Source of the DNA: Bacteroidia bacterium
GTDB lineage: Bacteria; Bacteroidota; Bacteroidia; Bacteroidales; F082
Direction: 5' to 3'
Length of the DNA stretch: 64,000 nt
NCBI GenBank assembly: GCA_021287165.1
Contig: JAJTAY010000012.1
Span: 1 to 64,000, forward strand
Part shown: positions 52,656 to 62,900 of the stretch, piece by piece
Position numbering within the stretch: position 1 is the first letter of the stretch
Layout of the letters: each line of letters begins with the position of its first letter
Position numbers and translations under genes: made by a program
Notes under the pieces: model-generated
What the model was told of the DNA's origin: nothing
The model's database searches: none
The model's input: the letters and a program-made list of their open reading frames with translations, nothing else

Positions 52656-53699
52656 ATGCAGCTTATGGAAACGTTTCTTGGTATAGATTATCCCACCTGG
52701 TGGTTTTTGGTTGTTGGCGCACTGTTTTCGGGTTATGCCATTCTGGACGGTTTCGACCTTGGTGCCGGAGCATGGCATCTGTTTCTCAAAGGGGATCGCA
52801 ATCGTCGCATTGCCCTTAATGCCGTTGGCCCTGTGTGGGACGGCAACGAAGTGTGGCTCGTGATCGGTGGTGGCGCTTTATTTGCCGGTTTTCCGGTGCT
52901 TTACGCCTCAGCCTTTTCGGCCATGTACATACCATTCATGTTATTTCTGGTGATGCTCATTTTCAGGGCGGTATCCATCGAGTTTCGCAGCAAGGAAAAG
53001 ATGTACTGGTGGCGTCAGAGCTGGGATATTGCCTACAGCATTTCAAGCATTATGATGGCGCTTTTGCTCGGAGTGGTTCTTGGCAATGTGCTGCAGGGCA
53101 TGGCGCTCGACAGCGAACACCATTTCACAGGTCACTGGCTCGACTTCATAAACCCCTACGCGGTGATGGTGGGCATCACAACGCTTGCACTCTTTATGAT
53201 GCATGGGGCCTTGTTTCTTGCCATGAAAACAGAGGGCAGACTGTTCGAGAAAGTGAACGATTTGCTCAAAAGCGCAATGATCTTCTTTATTGTCTCGTAT
53301 GTGCTTGTGACCGTCTACACCCTCATCTATCTTCCTCACCTTTCGGACACCATAAGCGAAAATGCCGCTCTATTTATAGTCCCTGCGCTGGCAACATTAA
53401 GTATAGCCAATATTCCCCGACTTGTGAGCAAACAAAAGTATGTGCAGGCTTTTCTGTTTTCGGCACTCACCATGAGCTTTCTGCTCATTCTGGTGGCCAT
53501 CGAGCTATATCCGGTGATGATCTTCTCGACCATCGATCCAGCCCACAGCATCACCATTTACAATGCCGCATCATCCGACAAGTCGCTGGGCATCATGTTA
53601 CTGATGACAGTGATCGGCATTCCGCTTGTCGCCATTTACACTTTCTTCGTTTACAAAACATTCTGGGGTAAAGTGAAAATGGACGAAACGTCGTACTGA
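52656..53699 (+). CDS. cydB: Cytochrome bd quinol oxidase subunit II
   Basis: 347 residues, eight or nine membrane helices, with the family start WWFLVVGALFSGYAILDGFD, LNAVGPVWDGNEVWLV and GGALFAGFPVLYA, and the end YTFFVYKTFWGKVKMDETSY. Forms the heterodimer with CydA. ATG 52656 or 52665 (METFLGIDYP) are both possible. The operon is closed by a terminator 27 bases downstream. No cydX or cydDC follows. Confidence 0.95.
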   Translation: MQLMETFLGIDYPTWWFLVVGALFSGYAILDGFDLGAGAWHLFLKGDRNRRIALNAVGPVWDGNEVWLVIGGGALFAGFPVLYASAFSAMYIPFMLFLVMLIFRAVSIEFRSKEKMYWWRQSWDIAYSISSIMMALLLGVVLGNVLQGMALDSEHHFTGHWLDFINPYAVMVGITTLALFMMHGALFLAMKTEGRLFEKVNDLLKSAMIFFIVSYVLVTVYTLIYLPHLSDTISENAALFIVPALATLSIANIPRLVSKQKYVQAFLFSALTMSFLLILVAIELYPVMIFSTIDPAHSITIYNAASSDKSLGIMLLMTVIGIPLVAIYTFFVYKTFWGKVKMDETSY

Positions 53700-53725
53700 T
53701 AAAGCGCCCGCAACTAAAACTCATT

Positions 53726-53776
53726 TGAATGCTGCGATGGCATTTTTATTGGCTATTGCAGCATTCAGCCTTTTTT
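53726..53776 (+). terminator. Terminator of cydAB
   Basis: TGAATGCTGC and GCAGCATTCA form a perfect 10-bp stem with a 22-base loop, followed three bases later by six T. Confidence 0.75.
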
Positions 53777-53824
53777 AAGGGCGGAAAAAACTAACTTTAT
53801 ACCCTCATCAAACACAATTATTTT

Positions 53825-55792
53825 ATGCGGCAACATAAAATAAGCATTCTGCTTTTGATTTTGCTTTTCCCAATTTTACTCAGTGCGCAAATGCCTGGTA
53901 AACTGCTCGTGGTGGGGGGTGGAAGCGAAAATTACAACAGCTGGAGCGACGCTCCCTATGGTTGGGCCGCTCAACAGGCTCCCAATAAAAGGGTTGCCAT
54001 CATAGGCACCGAAACAAATCCCACATCCTGGCTTCCCACCTATTTTGTAGCCAGAGGCGCAAGCTTTGCAAAAAACTTTCCTGTGGCCACACAGGCTGCC
54101 GCCAACACCCAGGCGCTTTACGACAGTTTGGTTACCTATGACATGATCTTTTTCCGCGGGGGTAACCAGGCTAACTATTACAACCGTTACCGGAATACTC
54201 TGTTACAGCAGGCCGTGGAAGTAGTGTTCAACCGTGGAGGCGTGGTGGGCGGCACCTCGGCAGGCCTTCATATTCTGTCGAAAGTAGTTTATACGGCTGT
54301 CAATGGTTCGGTTTATCCCGACGAAGCGCTGGCCAACCCGCACAACCAATACATGACACTGAGCGACAACTTTTTCCAGTTTTTGCCGGGGGTCGTTTTC
54401 GACAGCCATGTAGCAGAGCGGGGTCGTTTTGGCCGAACCCTGGGATTTGTGGCCAAATGGAAACTCGATCAGAATCAGGATATTCTCGGAATTGGGGTGG
54501 ATGATAAAACTGCCGTTTGCATAGACCAAAACCTTAATGCCACGGTTTATGGTACCGGAGCTGCAAGTATCTACAGAAGTGGCGAAGGCAATCAGTTTAG
54601 CCTTGGAGGCACCAAGCTGCTGGCCAACAATGTGTTGGTTAGCCAGATGATCCACGGATGCAGTTTCAACATCGCAACATTGGAAATGACCGGTCTGACG
54701 CAGTTGGTCCCTCCCCGCTCCGACGGCACTCTCCCGGCATCGCGCATCTGGCTCAGTGCCACCGAGGCGCTCAACAAAAACCAGCAAATGCTCACGATGC
54801 TTGGTGAGACGGGAAATCCCTCCGATACCATCGTCATAATTACCACAGGAAGTGAAAGTAATGTTACAACTTATGCTAACTGGCTGAGCACCAATGGCAA
54901 GCCAACAGCCGTTTTGGTTGCATCGGCTACTGGCGGAAACAGCCTCAGCTGGCAGGCAAAAATAGGCCGAACGAATAAATTTCTCGTCGCGGCGGCAACT
55001 TACCAGCCATTGATGGATTTCATGATTACACCTGTCGGGCAGGCTTTGCGCAACCGTCTGTTTGCCTTTGGTTCAGCGGTGGCTTTTGTAGGGGGCAACA
55101 GTCGCTTTGCTGGTCGCACATTTATGCTCAATTATGAGCAAACCTATGCAAGCTACGACGGTCTCATCGATTTAAAACCCGGTTTAGGCCTGCTTCGTTC
55201 GGCCATTGTGATGCCCAACACCTTTACCGGCAGCCCTGTTACCGACATCGAAAACACTGCAACAGCAGTTCCGTATGCCATGGTTCGCGACAGCCTGCAA
55301 TTCGGCATCTGGCTTCACGACGACGCTGTGGCGCATTTCCGGCCCAATGGTACACAGTTCGAAATGACCGCCTATGGTAATTTCCCTGCCATGATCATCG
55401 AAAACCGGGGCACTCCGGCAGCGCGCACTACCCAAAGTGCCGTAAGCAGCGGCTTGCCAAGGGGAGTGGCCGGATTCAATCAGTTTAACCTCAGCCTGAT
55501 GGACCAAAGCACAATTAAAACGCTCGACACTTACTCTGGTCTTCCGGACGACAAACTTCAGCTTACATTAAGAATAAGCCCTAACCCTTCGAGCAACTTT
55601 ATCAGGCTTGAAGGTCTTGATCAGTCCACATACCGTCTGCGCATTTTCAACAGCAGTGGATTGCTCGTATATATGGGTGATATCAACCCATCGCAGCAAA
55701 TCGATATCAGTGGCCTAAGGAGAGGCCTCTACGTTTTAAGTCTTCAACCTGAGAAGGGCAAGGGCATGGTTTCTAAATTCGTAAAGCAATGA
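53825..55792 (+). CDS. Secreted cyanophycinase-like (S51) peptidase with T9SS tail
   Basis: 655 residues. Signal peptide ending LSAQ; then two S51/cyanophycinase-type modules: the first (about 22-310) has GKLLVVGGGSE, FFRGGNQANYY, the nucleophile in VVGGTSAGLHI and FDSHVAERGRFGR; the second (about 320-580) is a weaker copy without an evident GGTSAG. The last 75 residues (ISPNPSSNFIRLEG onward) are a type IX secretion sorting domain, so the enzyme is exported to the surface. It overlaps the next peptidase gene by four bases. Substrate: beta-aspartyl peptides or similar. Confidence 0.87.
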   Translation: MRQHKISILLLILLFPILLSAQMPGKLLVVGGGSENYNSWSDAPYGWAAQQAPNKRVAIIGTETNPTSWLPTYFVARGASFAKNFPVATQAAANTQALYDSLVTYDMIFFRGGNQANYYNRYRNTLLQQAVEVVFNRGGVVGGTSAGLHILSKVVYTAVNGSVYPDEALANPHNQYMTLSDNFFQFLPGVVFDSHVAERGRFGRTLGFVAKWKLDQNQDILGIGVDDKTAVCIDQNLNATVYGTGAASIYRSGEGNQFSLGGTKLLANNVLVSQMIHGCSFNIATLEMTGLTQLVPPRSDGTLPASRIWLSATEALNKNQQMLTMLGETGNPSDTIVIITTGSESNVTTYANWLSTNGKPTAVLVASATGGNSLSWQAKIGRTNKFLVAAATYQPLMDFMITPVGQALRNRLFAFGSAVAFVGGNSRFAGRTFMLNYEQTYASYDGLIDLKPGLGLLRSAIVMPNTFTGSPVTDIENTATAVPYAMVRDSLQFGIWLHDDAVAHFRPNGTQFEMTAYGNFPAMIIENRGTPAARTTQSAVSSGLPRGVAGFNQFNLSLMDQSTIKTLDTYSGLPDDKLQLTLRISPNPSSNFIRLEGLDQSTYRLRIFNSSGLLVYMGDINPSQQIDISGLRRGLYVLSLQPEKGKGMVSKFVKQ

Positions 55793-56631
55793 AAACGAAG
55801 ATTTCTGTCATCCTGCTCATTATTCTTACAGCATTTGGAACTTCGTTTGCTACGCAGCCCAAAGGCAAGCTTTACATCATTGGTGGAGGTAAACGACCGC
55901 TTACCATGGCCGCCGAAATGGCTTCGATGGCTGCACTCGACCGGCCCGGGCATTATGCCGTGGTGTTGCCTATGGCCAGCAGCGAACCCGATTCAGCCTT
56001 TCACTATTTCAAAAAAGATTTCACTGAGCTGGGTTTTGAAAGGGTATTTAATTTCAACTTTCCGTCGTCCGAGCAAATGTCGCCAATTCGTATCGACTCG
56101 GTGCGACGCGCCTCGCTGATATTTATCAGTGGTGGCGATCAAAACCGGTTTATGGAAGTTGTTGCCAATACGCCTTTGCACTTGGCCATTCTTGAAGCCT
56201 ATCAAAATGGCGCTGTTGTCGGCGGCACCAGTGCCGGGGCAGCCGTTCAGAGTAAAAAGATGATAACAGGTCGCCAGTTAAGGCACCAAAACGACGAATC
56301 AGGTTACCGGACGATAGAGGCAGGCAACATTGAGCTTTCCGAAGGCCTGGGTCTTTTTGAAGGCGCCATTATCGATCAGCACTTTATCCGCAGGCAGCGC
56401 ATGAATCGCCTCATTGCAGCAGCACTTGAAAACCCTGACGATTTGCTTATTGGTATTGATGAATCGACAGCCCTTGTTGTGGAAGGCGGAAAAGCAAGGG
56501 TTAGCGGATTGTCGCAAATTGTTGTGCTAAAAAACACTTCAAAGGCCAACATCGGGAGAGATCATTTGATTGGTGGCAAGGACTTGAAGCTCAGCATCTA
56601 CCTGCCCGGAGAAGAGTTCGAATTGAAATAG
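55789..56631 (+). CDS. Cyanophycinase-like (S51) peptidase
   Basis: 280 residues, signal peptide ending SFATQ. Single S51 domain with GKLYIIGGGKRP, LIFISGGDQNRFME, the catalytic Ser in VVGGTSAGAAVQS, the IDQHFIRRQRMNRLIAAALE motif and GIDESTALVV, all typical of active cyanophycinases that hydrolyse beta-Asp-Arg dipeptide units. No T9SS tail, so it likely stays in the periplasm while its coupled partner is secreted. No cyanophycin synthetase is in the window. Confidence 0.9.
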   Translation: MKTKISVILLIILTAFGTSFATQPKGKLYIIGGGKRPLTMAAEMASMAALDRPGHYAVVLPMASSEPDSAFHYFKKDFTELGFERVFNFNFPSSEQMSPIRIDSVRRASLIFISGGDQNRFMEVVANTPLHLAILEAYQNGAVVGGTSAGAAVQSKKMITGRQLRHQNDESGYRTIEAGNIELSEGLGLFEGAIIDQHFIRRQRMNRLIAAALENPDDLLIGIDESTALVVEGGKARVSGLSQIVVLKNTSKANIGRDHLIGGKDLKLSIYLPGEEFELK

Positions 56632-56650
56632 AACTTCTTGGCAATAACGT

Positions 56651-56680
56651 AAAAAGCCCGCGCTATGGCGGGCTTTTTTT
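56651..56680. terminator. Bidirectional terminator between convergent operons
   Basis: AAAAAGCCCGC and GCGGGCTTTTT pair around GCTATG, giving T-runs on both strands. It can end both the peptidase operon (plus) and the SusC operon (minus). Confidence 0.88.
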
Positions 56681-56702
56681 GCGTTTGAGGTGCAAGCAGC
56701 AA

Positions 56703-57551
56703 TTAATGACGAATTTGAATCTTCTTGTCAACTGTGCCTTCGTTGGTTACCATCCTGAGCAGGTAAAACCCTGCAGGCAGGTGATCTACGGCAATACGCA
56801 TCTGCGTATCGGTAGCACTGGTTTCGAACACCTGACGTCCGCGTAAATCGGAGAGGGTGACACGCTGAACGGCGGTCTGGCTGTTGATGTTAATAAAGTT
56901 GGTAGCGGGGTTGGGGTAAATGGTCACCTGTGGCGTATTCACCTCGGCATTGCCAACATAACCAACATAAAGCTGTGGTGTAATCAACCAGTTGTTCGGC
57001 GTGAGGGGGTTTGTGGCCCACGACTCGCTTCGCATGGCGGCATTGTTCAAACGCACACCGAAAAACCAATTACGTCCATCGCCATCGGCATCCAGCTTGG
57101 TCCATCCGGTGGGAAGCCAGTTTTCACCAGCCGGATCATCGATACCAGCCTGAAAATCCTCATTTAGCAAAAGAACATCCGGAACACCGGCTTCAACAAT
57201 CTTAACCTTTACGTTGTCGATAACCACGCGGTCCATATCGGTGATGTTCCAGTGGCGGAAGGCAATGTAAACCGTCTGACCTCCATAGCTGTTGATGTCG
57301 AGTTCGCGCGGCTGTGGCTGCCAGTTGGGAATTGATGTTTGAAGCGTCTCCTCGAACAACATGGTAAAATCGGCTGGATTTGTGCCGGTTGTCGAAATGA
57401 AAACACCATAGTGCTCAGCCCTGTAAGCTACGGTATTGGCTGTAGAGGCCACCTCCCAGGTGAGCTTGTAGTTTACGGCGGCTGCATTGCGCTGCGAATA
57501 GGCAGATGTCATCAGCAGCACAAGAATCGAAAGTAGAATTGTTCTCTTCAT
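56703..57551 (-). CDS. Choice-of-anchor J protein with T9SS tail, halves in reversed order
   Basis: 282 residues, signal peptide ending SAYSQ. Residues about 25-120 equal the second half of a cleaved-adhesin/choice-of-anchor J domain (AYRAEHYGVFISTTG, YIAFRHWNITDMDRVVIDN), and about 125-200 equal the first half (NEDFQAGIDDPAGENWLPTG, NPLTPNNWLITPQL), compared with the complete domain in the neighbour at 57625-58515. The last 75 residues are a T9SS sorting domain (VTIYPNPATNFININS). This looks like an internal deletion in a tandem-domain ancestor, or a permuted domain. Confidence 0.82.
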   Translation of the reverse strand: MKRTILLSILVLLMTSAYSQRNAAAVNYKLTWEVASTANTVAYRAEHYGVFISTTGTNPADFTMLFEETLQTSIPNWQPQPRELDINSYGGQTVYIAFRHWNITDMDRVVIDNVKVKIVEAGVPDVLLLNEDFQAGIDDPAGENWLPTGWTKLDADGDGRNWFFGVRLNNAAMRSESWATNPLTPNNWLITPQLYVGYVGNAEVNTPQVTIYPNPATNFININSQTAVQRVTLSDLRGRQVFETSATDTQMRIAVDHLPAGFYLLRMVTNEGTVDKKIQIRH

Positions 57552-57624
57552 AGGCGATTGTGTTTATTGTTGTTAATGATTGATTAGCAGCGGTATAAAA
57601 TTAATACCAAAACAAAGTTTTGAA

Positions 57625-58515
57625 TTAATCGCGGACAAAAATCTCGATATCGTCAAGAACGATACGATCCATGTCGGTTACGTTGTAGTGCCTGAAAGCC
57701 ACATAAACATACTGACCTGCAAACTGTGATATGTCGAGCTCGCGATAAATGTAAACCCAGTTGGTATTGTCAGTCGTCAGGGTTTCCTCAAAAATAAGGT
57801 TTGTAAAGTCGGCAGCAGCTTTACCGGTTGTCGAAAGGAACACCCCGTAATGCTCGCGGCGGTAAGCCGGCGTGTTTGCTGTAGGGCATACCCCATAACG
57901 CACTATGATTTGCTTTCCGGCCGGAACGGTAGTTAAATCTAGCTTTGGGGTAATCAGGAAGTTGTTTGGCGTGAGTGCGTTACCTGTGCCGCTGTCGTAC
58001 GATTGGGAGCGTGCTTGTCCGTTGCCCTGACGTGAGCCCCAATACCAACTGAGGCCATCACCGTCTTCATCCAGAATAGTGAAGATGTCGGGGATATCCT
58101 CTCCACTGTTGAAGTTTTCGGCAAATGGCAGCGGAATGGCGTCGAGTATGGCGGTTATCGTAACAGCCTTGCTCAGCTTGTTGTAGTGAAGCGTCTGGGC
58201 GCTCCCGACCGTGAGCGTAATATTGTATTGTCCACTTTGATAATAATATACTGTAGGATTTTCCTCTGTTGAAGTTTGTCCGTTCCCAAAGTTCCAAAGA
58301 TAGGAAGTGGCATTGAGGCTTTTGTTGGTCAGCTCAACCTTGAAACGGAAACCAAAAGGTGCCGTTGTATCCACCTCTTTGGTGGCCACATAGCTGAAAT
58401 CGGCCTGGGTGGACGCTGGCGGCACCGGAAAACTATCGTCTTTGCAACTGACGGCGATAACCACTAAAACCAGCGGCAGAAAAAACCTTAACGCAACGAA
58501 TGATTTGAATTTCAT
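57625..58515 (-). CDS. PKD and choice-of-anchor J lipoprotein
   Basis: 296 residues, lipobox IAVSCKDD (Cys about 24). PKD domain at about 40-125 (LTNKSLNATSYLWNFGNGQT, SGQYNITLTV), then one full choice-of-anchor J domain at about 130-293 (FAENFNSGEDIPDIFTILDE, TPNNFLITPKLDL, REHYGVFLSTTGKAA, FRHYNVTDMDRIVLDDIEI). It is 23 bases downstream of the SusD gene, in the place where SusE/F-like surface glycan- or ligand-binding lipoproteins stand, and probably acts as such. Confidence 0.85.
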   Translation of the reverse strand: MKFKSFVALRFFLPLVLVVIAVSCKDDSFPVPPASTQADFSYVATKEVDTTAPFGFRFKVELTNKSLNATSYLWNFGNGQTSTEENPTVYYYQSGQYNITLTVGSAQTLHYNKLSKAVTITAILDAIPLPFAENFNSGEDIPDIFTILDEDGDGLSWYWGSRQGNGQARSQSYDSGTGNALTPNNFLITPKLDLTTVPAGKQIIVRYGVCPTANTPAYRREHYGVFLSTTGKAAADFTNLIFEETLTTDNTNWVYIYRELDISQFAGQYVYVAFRHYNVTDMDRIVLDDIEIFVRD

Positions 58516-58538
58516 GGCTTTATGGTATTATCGGTGGA

Positions 58539-59897
58539 TTAATAACAAGGATTTTGGTCGGCTGTATTGATGGCCTCGTTTGCCTGAATCTCGCTAAGCG
58601 GAATAGGAAACAATTTGTAGCATTCCGGCAGCCCCGGAATGATGGCCTGCACGCGGTTGGTGCGCACGAGGTCGTACCAGCGATGGCCTTCGAGAGCAAA
58701 CTCAAGCCGGCGTTCGTTTTCAATGGCCAGCAAAAGAGCTGCAGGATCGGCGGTAGTAATCGGTGCCACCTGTGCACGTGCCCTGACAATGTTCACATGA
58801 TTACGCACCAGAGCGGCATCGCCACCTTTGCGGGCAATTGTTTCCGCCATAATAAGGTGCATCTCGGCCAGGCGAATCACGGGAACTTTATCGCTGCCAT
58901 TGGCAATGTCGCTGTACTTGCGACCGTAAGGTCCGTCGGATGCAATAGCCAGGGTAGCCTTTAATCGGATAGTATCATTTTGACCATAAGCAGAGATCAG
59001 ACCCGGCGTGGGCGAGAATTCCTTGCGTCCGCTCAATGTACGGGTAAAAAAGTATTCAGCCAGACGGTTGCGGTCCTGTGCTATGAAGTCGACAAAAAAG
59101 ATATTCTCTTTGTTTGGGGTTCCTGCAAACAGGTTGGCAAACACAGGCTCAAGCTGGTAGCCGAAATCGTTAATCACCTTATTGGCATAAAAGGCAGCCG
59201 AATCGAGGTGTGCGCTGTTGTTGGTAACTCCGTAATATGTAAGGAAAACCCTTGCCGACAAGGCCATGGCAGCACCCTGGGTGGCGCGTGCCGAGGAATT
59301 GCCCGAAGCATTGGCCTGACGTGCAATCACCAGATCGGCAAACACCTGGTTGTAAACATCGTTTACAGGATTGCGCGGCACGTTGAGGTCGCTTTCGTTG
59401 GCACGAACAGGTTTCGTGCGAATGGGAACAGCGCCAAACGACTGAACCAGATTGAAGTGATGCAAGGCTCTAAGAAAATGAGCTTCAGCATTATAATGGC
59501 GGCGCTGATCGGGCGTGAGGTCGGTGAGGTTCGGTATGGCATCGATCACATAATTCACCCTATTGATAGCGGTGTAGATACTGGCCCAGATGCTTTCAAT
59601 GATACCATTGTCGCTCAGGATGCTGTTGTTGTCAATCTGGTTGTAGCCGGCCGTGGTGCCAGTCCATGCCAGGTTGTCCGTAATGAGGTCGGGCACAACA
59701 AGAAATTCGCGACCATAATAGCCGGCCGATTGCAGTGCATCGTAGCTGCCAATAAGGGCGCGCTCCAGTCCGGTGCGGTCTTTGATGGCTTCCTGTGCGG
59801 GGATGCTCTGGGTGGGCTGAACATCAAGCACATCGCAGGCGCTCATGGTGAGCAGCCCTGCAAAAACTGTTATGATGAAATATTTTTTCATGGCCAT
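58539..59897 (-). CDS. SusD/RagB-family nutrient-binding lipoprotein
   Basis: 452 residues; lipobox TMSACDVL (Cys about 21). The SusD-like N-terminal part has TPR-type helices (TGLERALIGSYDALQSAGYY, DQRRHYNAEAHFLRALHHFN), and the C-terminal part the RagB/SusD signature (VIRLAEMHLIMAETIARKGG, NERRLEFALEGHRWYDLVR). It forms the lid of the SusC transporter encoded eight bases upstream. The substrate is not shown by the locus, which carries no glycoside hydrolase. Confidence 0.95.
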   Translation of the reverse strand: MAMKKYFIITVFAGLLTMSACDVLDVQPTQSIPAQEAIKDRTGLERALIGSYDALQSAGYYGREFLVVPDLITDNLAWTGTTAGYNQIDNNSILSDNGIIESIWASIYTAINRVNYVIDAIPNLTDLTPDQRRHYNAEAHFLRALHHFNLVQSFGAVPIRTKPVRANESDLNVPRNPVNDVYNQVFADLVIARQANASGNSSARATQGAAMALSARVFLTYYGVTNNSAHLDSAAFYANKVINDFGYQLEPVFANLFAGTPNKENIFFVDFIAQDRNRLAEYFFTRTLSGRKEFSPTPGLISAYGQNDTIRLKATLAIASDGPYGRKYSDIANGSDKVPVIRLAEMHLIMAETIARKGGDAALVRNHVNIVRARAQVAPITTADPAALLLAIENERRLEFALEGHRWYDLVRTNRVQAIIPGLPECYKLFPIPLSEIQANEAINTADQNPCY

Positions 59898-59905
59898 TAC
59901 TGATT

Positions 59906-62900
59906 TTAGAATCCGAGGTTGATACCAAATGTGAAGCTGCGTGCCTGAGGATAAGTGAAGAAGTCAGTGCCCATTCGCAGGTCATCATCGCCGCTGTAGT
60001 GCACCTCGGGATCCATTCCTGAATAATTTGTAAATGTCAAGAGGTTGTATGCGGAGGCATAGATACGCAAATTGTTGAGCTTCATCCGCTTGAGCTGATC
60101 CTTGGTGAAGTTGTAGCCAAGGGTCATGTTTTTCAGGCGGAGGTATGAGCCATCTTCGATGAAGCGCGACGAAATGCGGTTGTTGTTGTTGGGGTCTTCT
60201 TCGGTGGCGCGTGGAATATCTGTGATATCGCCGGGCTTTTTCCAGCGGCGCAATACCGCTGTCGACTGGTTGTCAGAGCCCTTCATGGCTTCGATATAGA
60301 TGCGGGTTCCGTTGAAAATATCGTTGCCGTAGCTGAATTGGAAGAAAATGTTGAGGTCGAAGTTTTTCCATCGCAAATCGTTGTTGAAGCCGCCAATGAA
60401 ATCGGGGTTGGGATCACCAATTTTCACACGGTCGGCGGCAGTAATCTGGCCATCTTTATTCACATCGTCAAAAACGATGTCGCCCGTGGTGGGATCGACG
60501 CCCAGCGAACGATAGCCGTAGAAAATACCAGCCGGCTGGCCTTCCTCAAAACGGTTGCTGCCGCGTCCAAGATTGTCAAGCGGCGTTCCCTTATACAACT
60601 TCTTGATCTTATTGCGGTTGAATGTCATATTCAGGGCACTGCTCCACTCAAATGCACCGCGCACATTATCGGTGTTGAGCACAAACTCAAAGCCTTTGTT
60701 TTCAAGCTGCCCAATATTGGTTGTTATCGACCCGAAACCCGAAGTGAACGAAACCGGCCTGGAGAGTAAAAGGTCGCGCGTTTGGTTATTGTAGTAGTCA
60801 ACATTGAGGCTGATGCGCTCGTCGTAAACCGAGATATCGAAACCAACGTTAAACTGTGCGGTGGTTTCCCATTTCAGGTCGGGGTTTTCGAGCTGCACCG
60901 GAGCAATGCCGGGCTGGCCGTTGTAGTTGTAACCGCCTCCGAACAAGGCCAGGTTGCGGAAGTCAGGTATGCCGTCGTTCCCCGTTAGACCATAGCTTGT
61001 GCGTAGCTTCAGCTCGTTGATGTTCGAGAATTGTTTCATGAAATCCTCCTGGGTGATACGCCACGAGAGCGATGCGGCCGGGAAGAAACCATAGCGGTGG
61101 TTGGCGCCAAATTTGGAGCTGCCGTCGTAGCGTGCCGTAAAGCTGGCCAGATATTTATACTGATAATTGTAATTGACCCTGCCAAACCATGAGTTGAGGC
61201 CGCGGTCGCGTGCGCTGGCCGAGGCATTGGTGATGGTGGCTGCAGAGGCGATGTAGCGGAATTTCTCGTTCGGAAAGTCGGTGCCGCGGATAAAGGCCGA
61301 ACGCACAGTCAGTTTCTCAAAGCTATAACCGGCAAGGGCATCGAGGTTATGTTTCTCTGCAAAGGTTTGGGAATACTTGAGGGTATTGTTCGAGACGGTG
61401 TTGAGCACGTTGTTGCTGGCGAAAATACCGATGCCATTGGAACGCTTACCCTGGCGTGTGGTAATGGGGTCGTAGCTGTGCTCGCGCAGGTTGAGCAGGT
61501 CGATGCTCCACTTGGTACTGAAAGTGAGGTTGGGGAGAATGGCATAGTCGGCAAAAATATTGCCAAGGGTGCGGTAGGAATGTGTTTCGTTGGTGGCCTC
61601 TTTGGCAATGGCTACAGGGTTGGCAAAGGCGCCGTCCTCGTTGTAGGTGCCATCGTCGTTGTACACTTTGTTTATCGGCAGAAGCGAAATAGCGTTGGGC
61701 AGAGGGCCGTTGAGCGACTGGTCGCCTTCCACGCGGTTGTTGAGCGAATAGGTGAGGCCGAGGTTTGAGCCGATGGTAAGCTTGTTGTTCACCTTATGGT
61801 CGAGGTTCATTCTTCCGCTCAGGCGGCTGTAGTCCGTTCCCAGCAGAATACCTGTCTGGTCGTAAACATTGCCCGAAAGAAAGAACTTTGTCTTTTCGTC
61901 ACCGCCACTGGCCGATACTTCGTAGTTCGACATGGGTGCCTGACGGAAAACTTCGTCGAGCCAGTCCGTATTTACGCCATTGGGCTGCAGACCTTTGTAT
62001 TCATTCCACTGGTCGGCATTCATCATGTCGAGCTTTTTGGCCAATTGCTGAACACCCTGGCTGACGCTGACATTAATCGCGGTTTTATTGAGCGAACCCC
62101 TTTTGGTGGTAATAAGGATGACGCCATTGGCGGCTCGCGCTCCGTATATGGCGGCTGCAGAGGCATCCTTCAGCACGGTTATCGACTCAATATCATTGGG
62201 GTTGAGGTCAGTAATGGCATTAATGCCCTGACCCGAAAAGCCTACCTGACCATAATTACCCGCCGTTACAGGAACCCCGTCAACAACGTAAAGTGGCTGA
62301 TTACCAGCCTGAATCGAGCTGTTCCCACGGATGCGAACCGTCATAGCGCCGCCGGGCGTACCCGAATTTTGTTGTACATAAACGCCTGAGGCCTTACCCT
62401 GCAACACGCCCGTGATGGTGCGGATTGGTATCGACTTAATGTCGTCTTCCTTCACCACATCCACCGAGCCCGTTACCAGCTTGCGGCTTTGTGTTCCATA
62501 ACCCACGACGATAACTTCCTCGAGACCAAGCCTTTCTTCCACCATGAGCACATCAATCACGTCTGAAGTACCTATGGTAATTTCCTCGGTGCGCATACCC
62601 ACAATGGAGAAAACAATGGTTTTGGCATCAGAGGGCACGCGAAGTTCATATTTTCCGTCCAGATCGGTGGCCGTACCTATGGTTGTGCCTTTGATGTAAA
62701 CATTCACGCCCGGCAGGGGCTGCCGGTCGGCCCTTGATCGTACTGTTCCTCTCAGGCTTCGGCGCTGATCCTGCGGTGCGGCAGACGTTACGGCCGCTTC
62801 GGGTTGTGCCTGCACACTCCTCAGAACGATATAGTTTTCAACGATTCTATACTCCAGGCCACTGTTTCGGAGTGCTTCGCGCATGGCCTGATCGAAGCCC

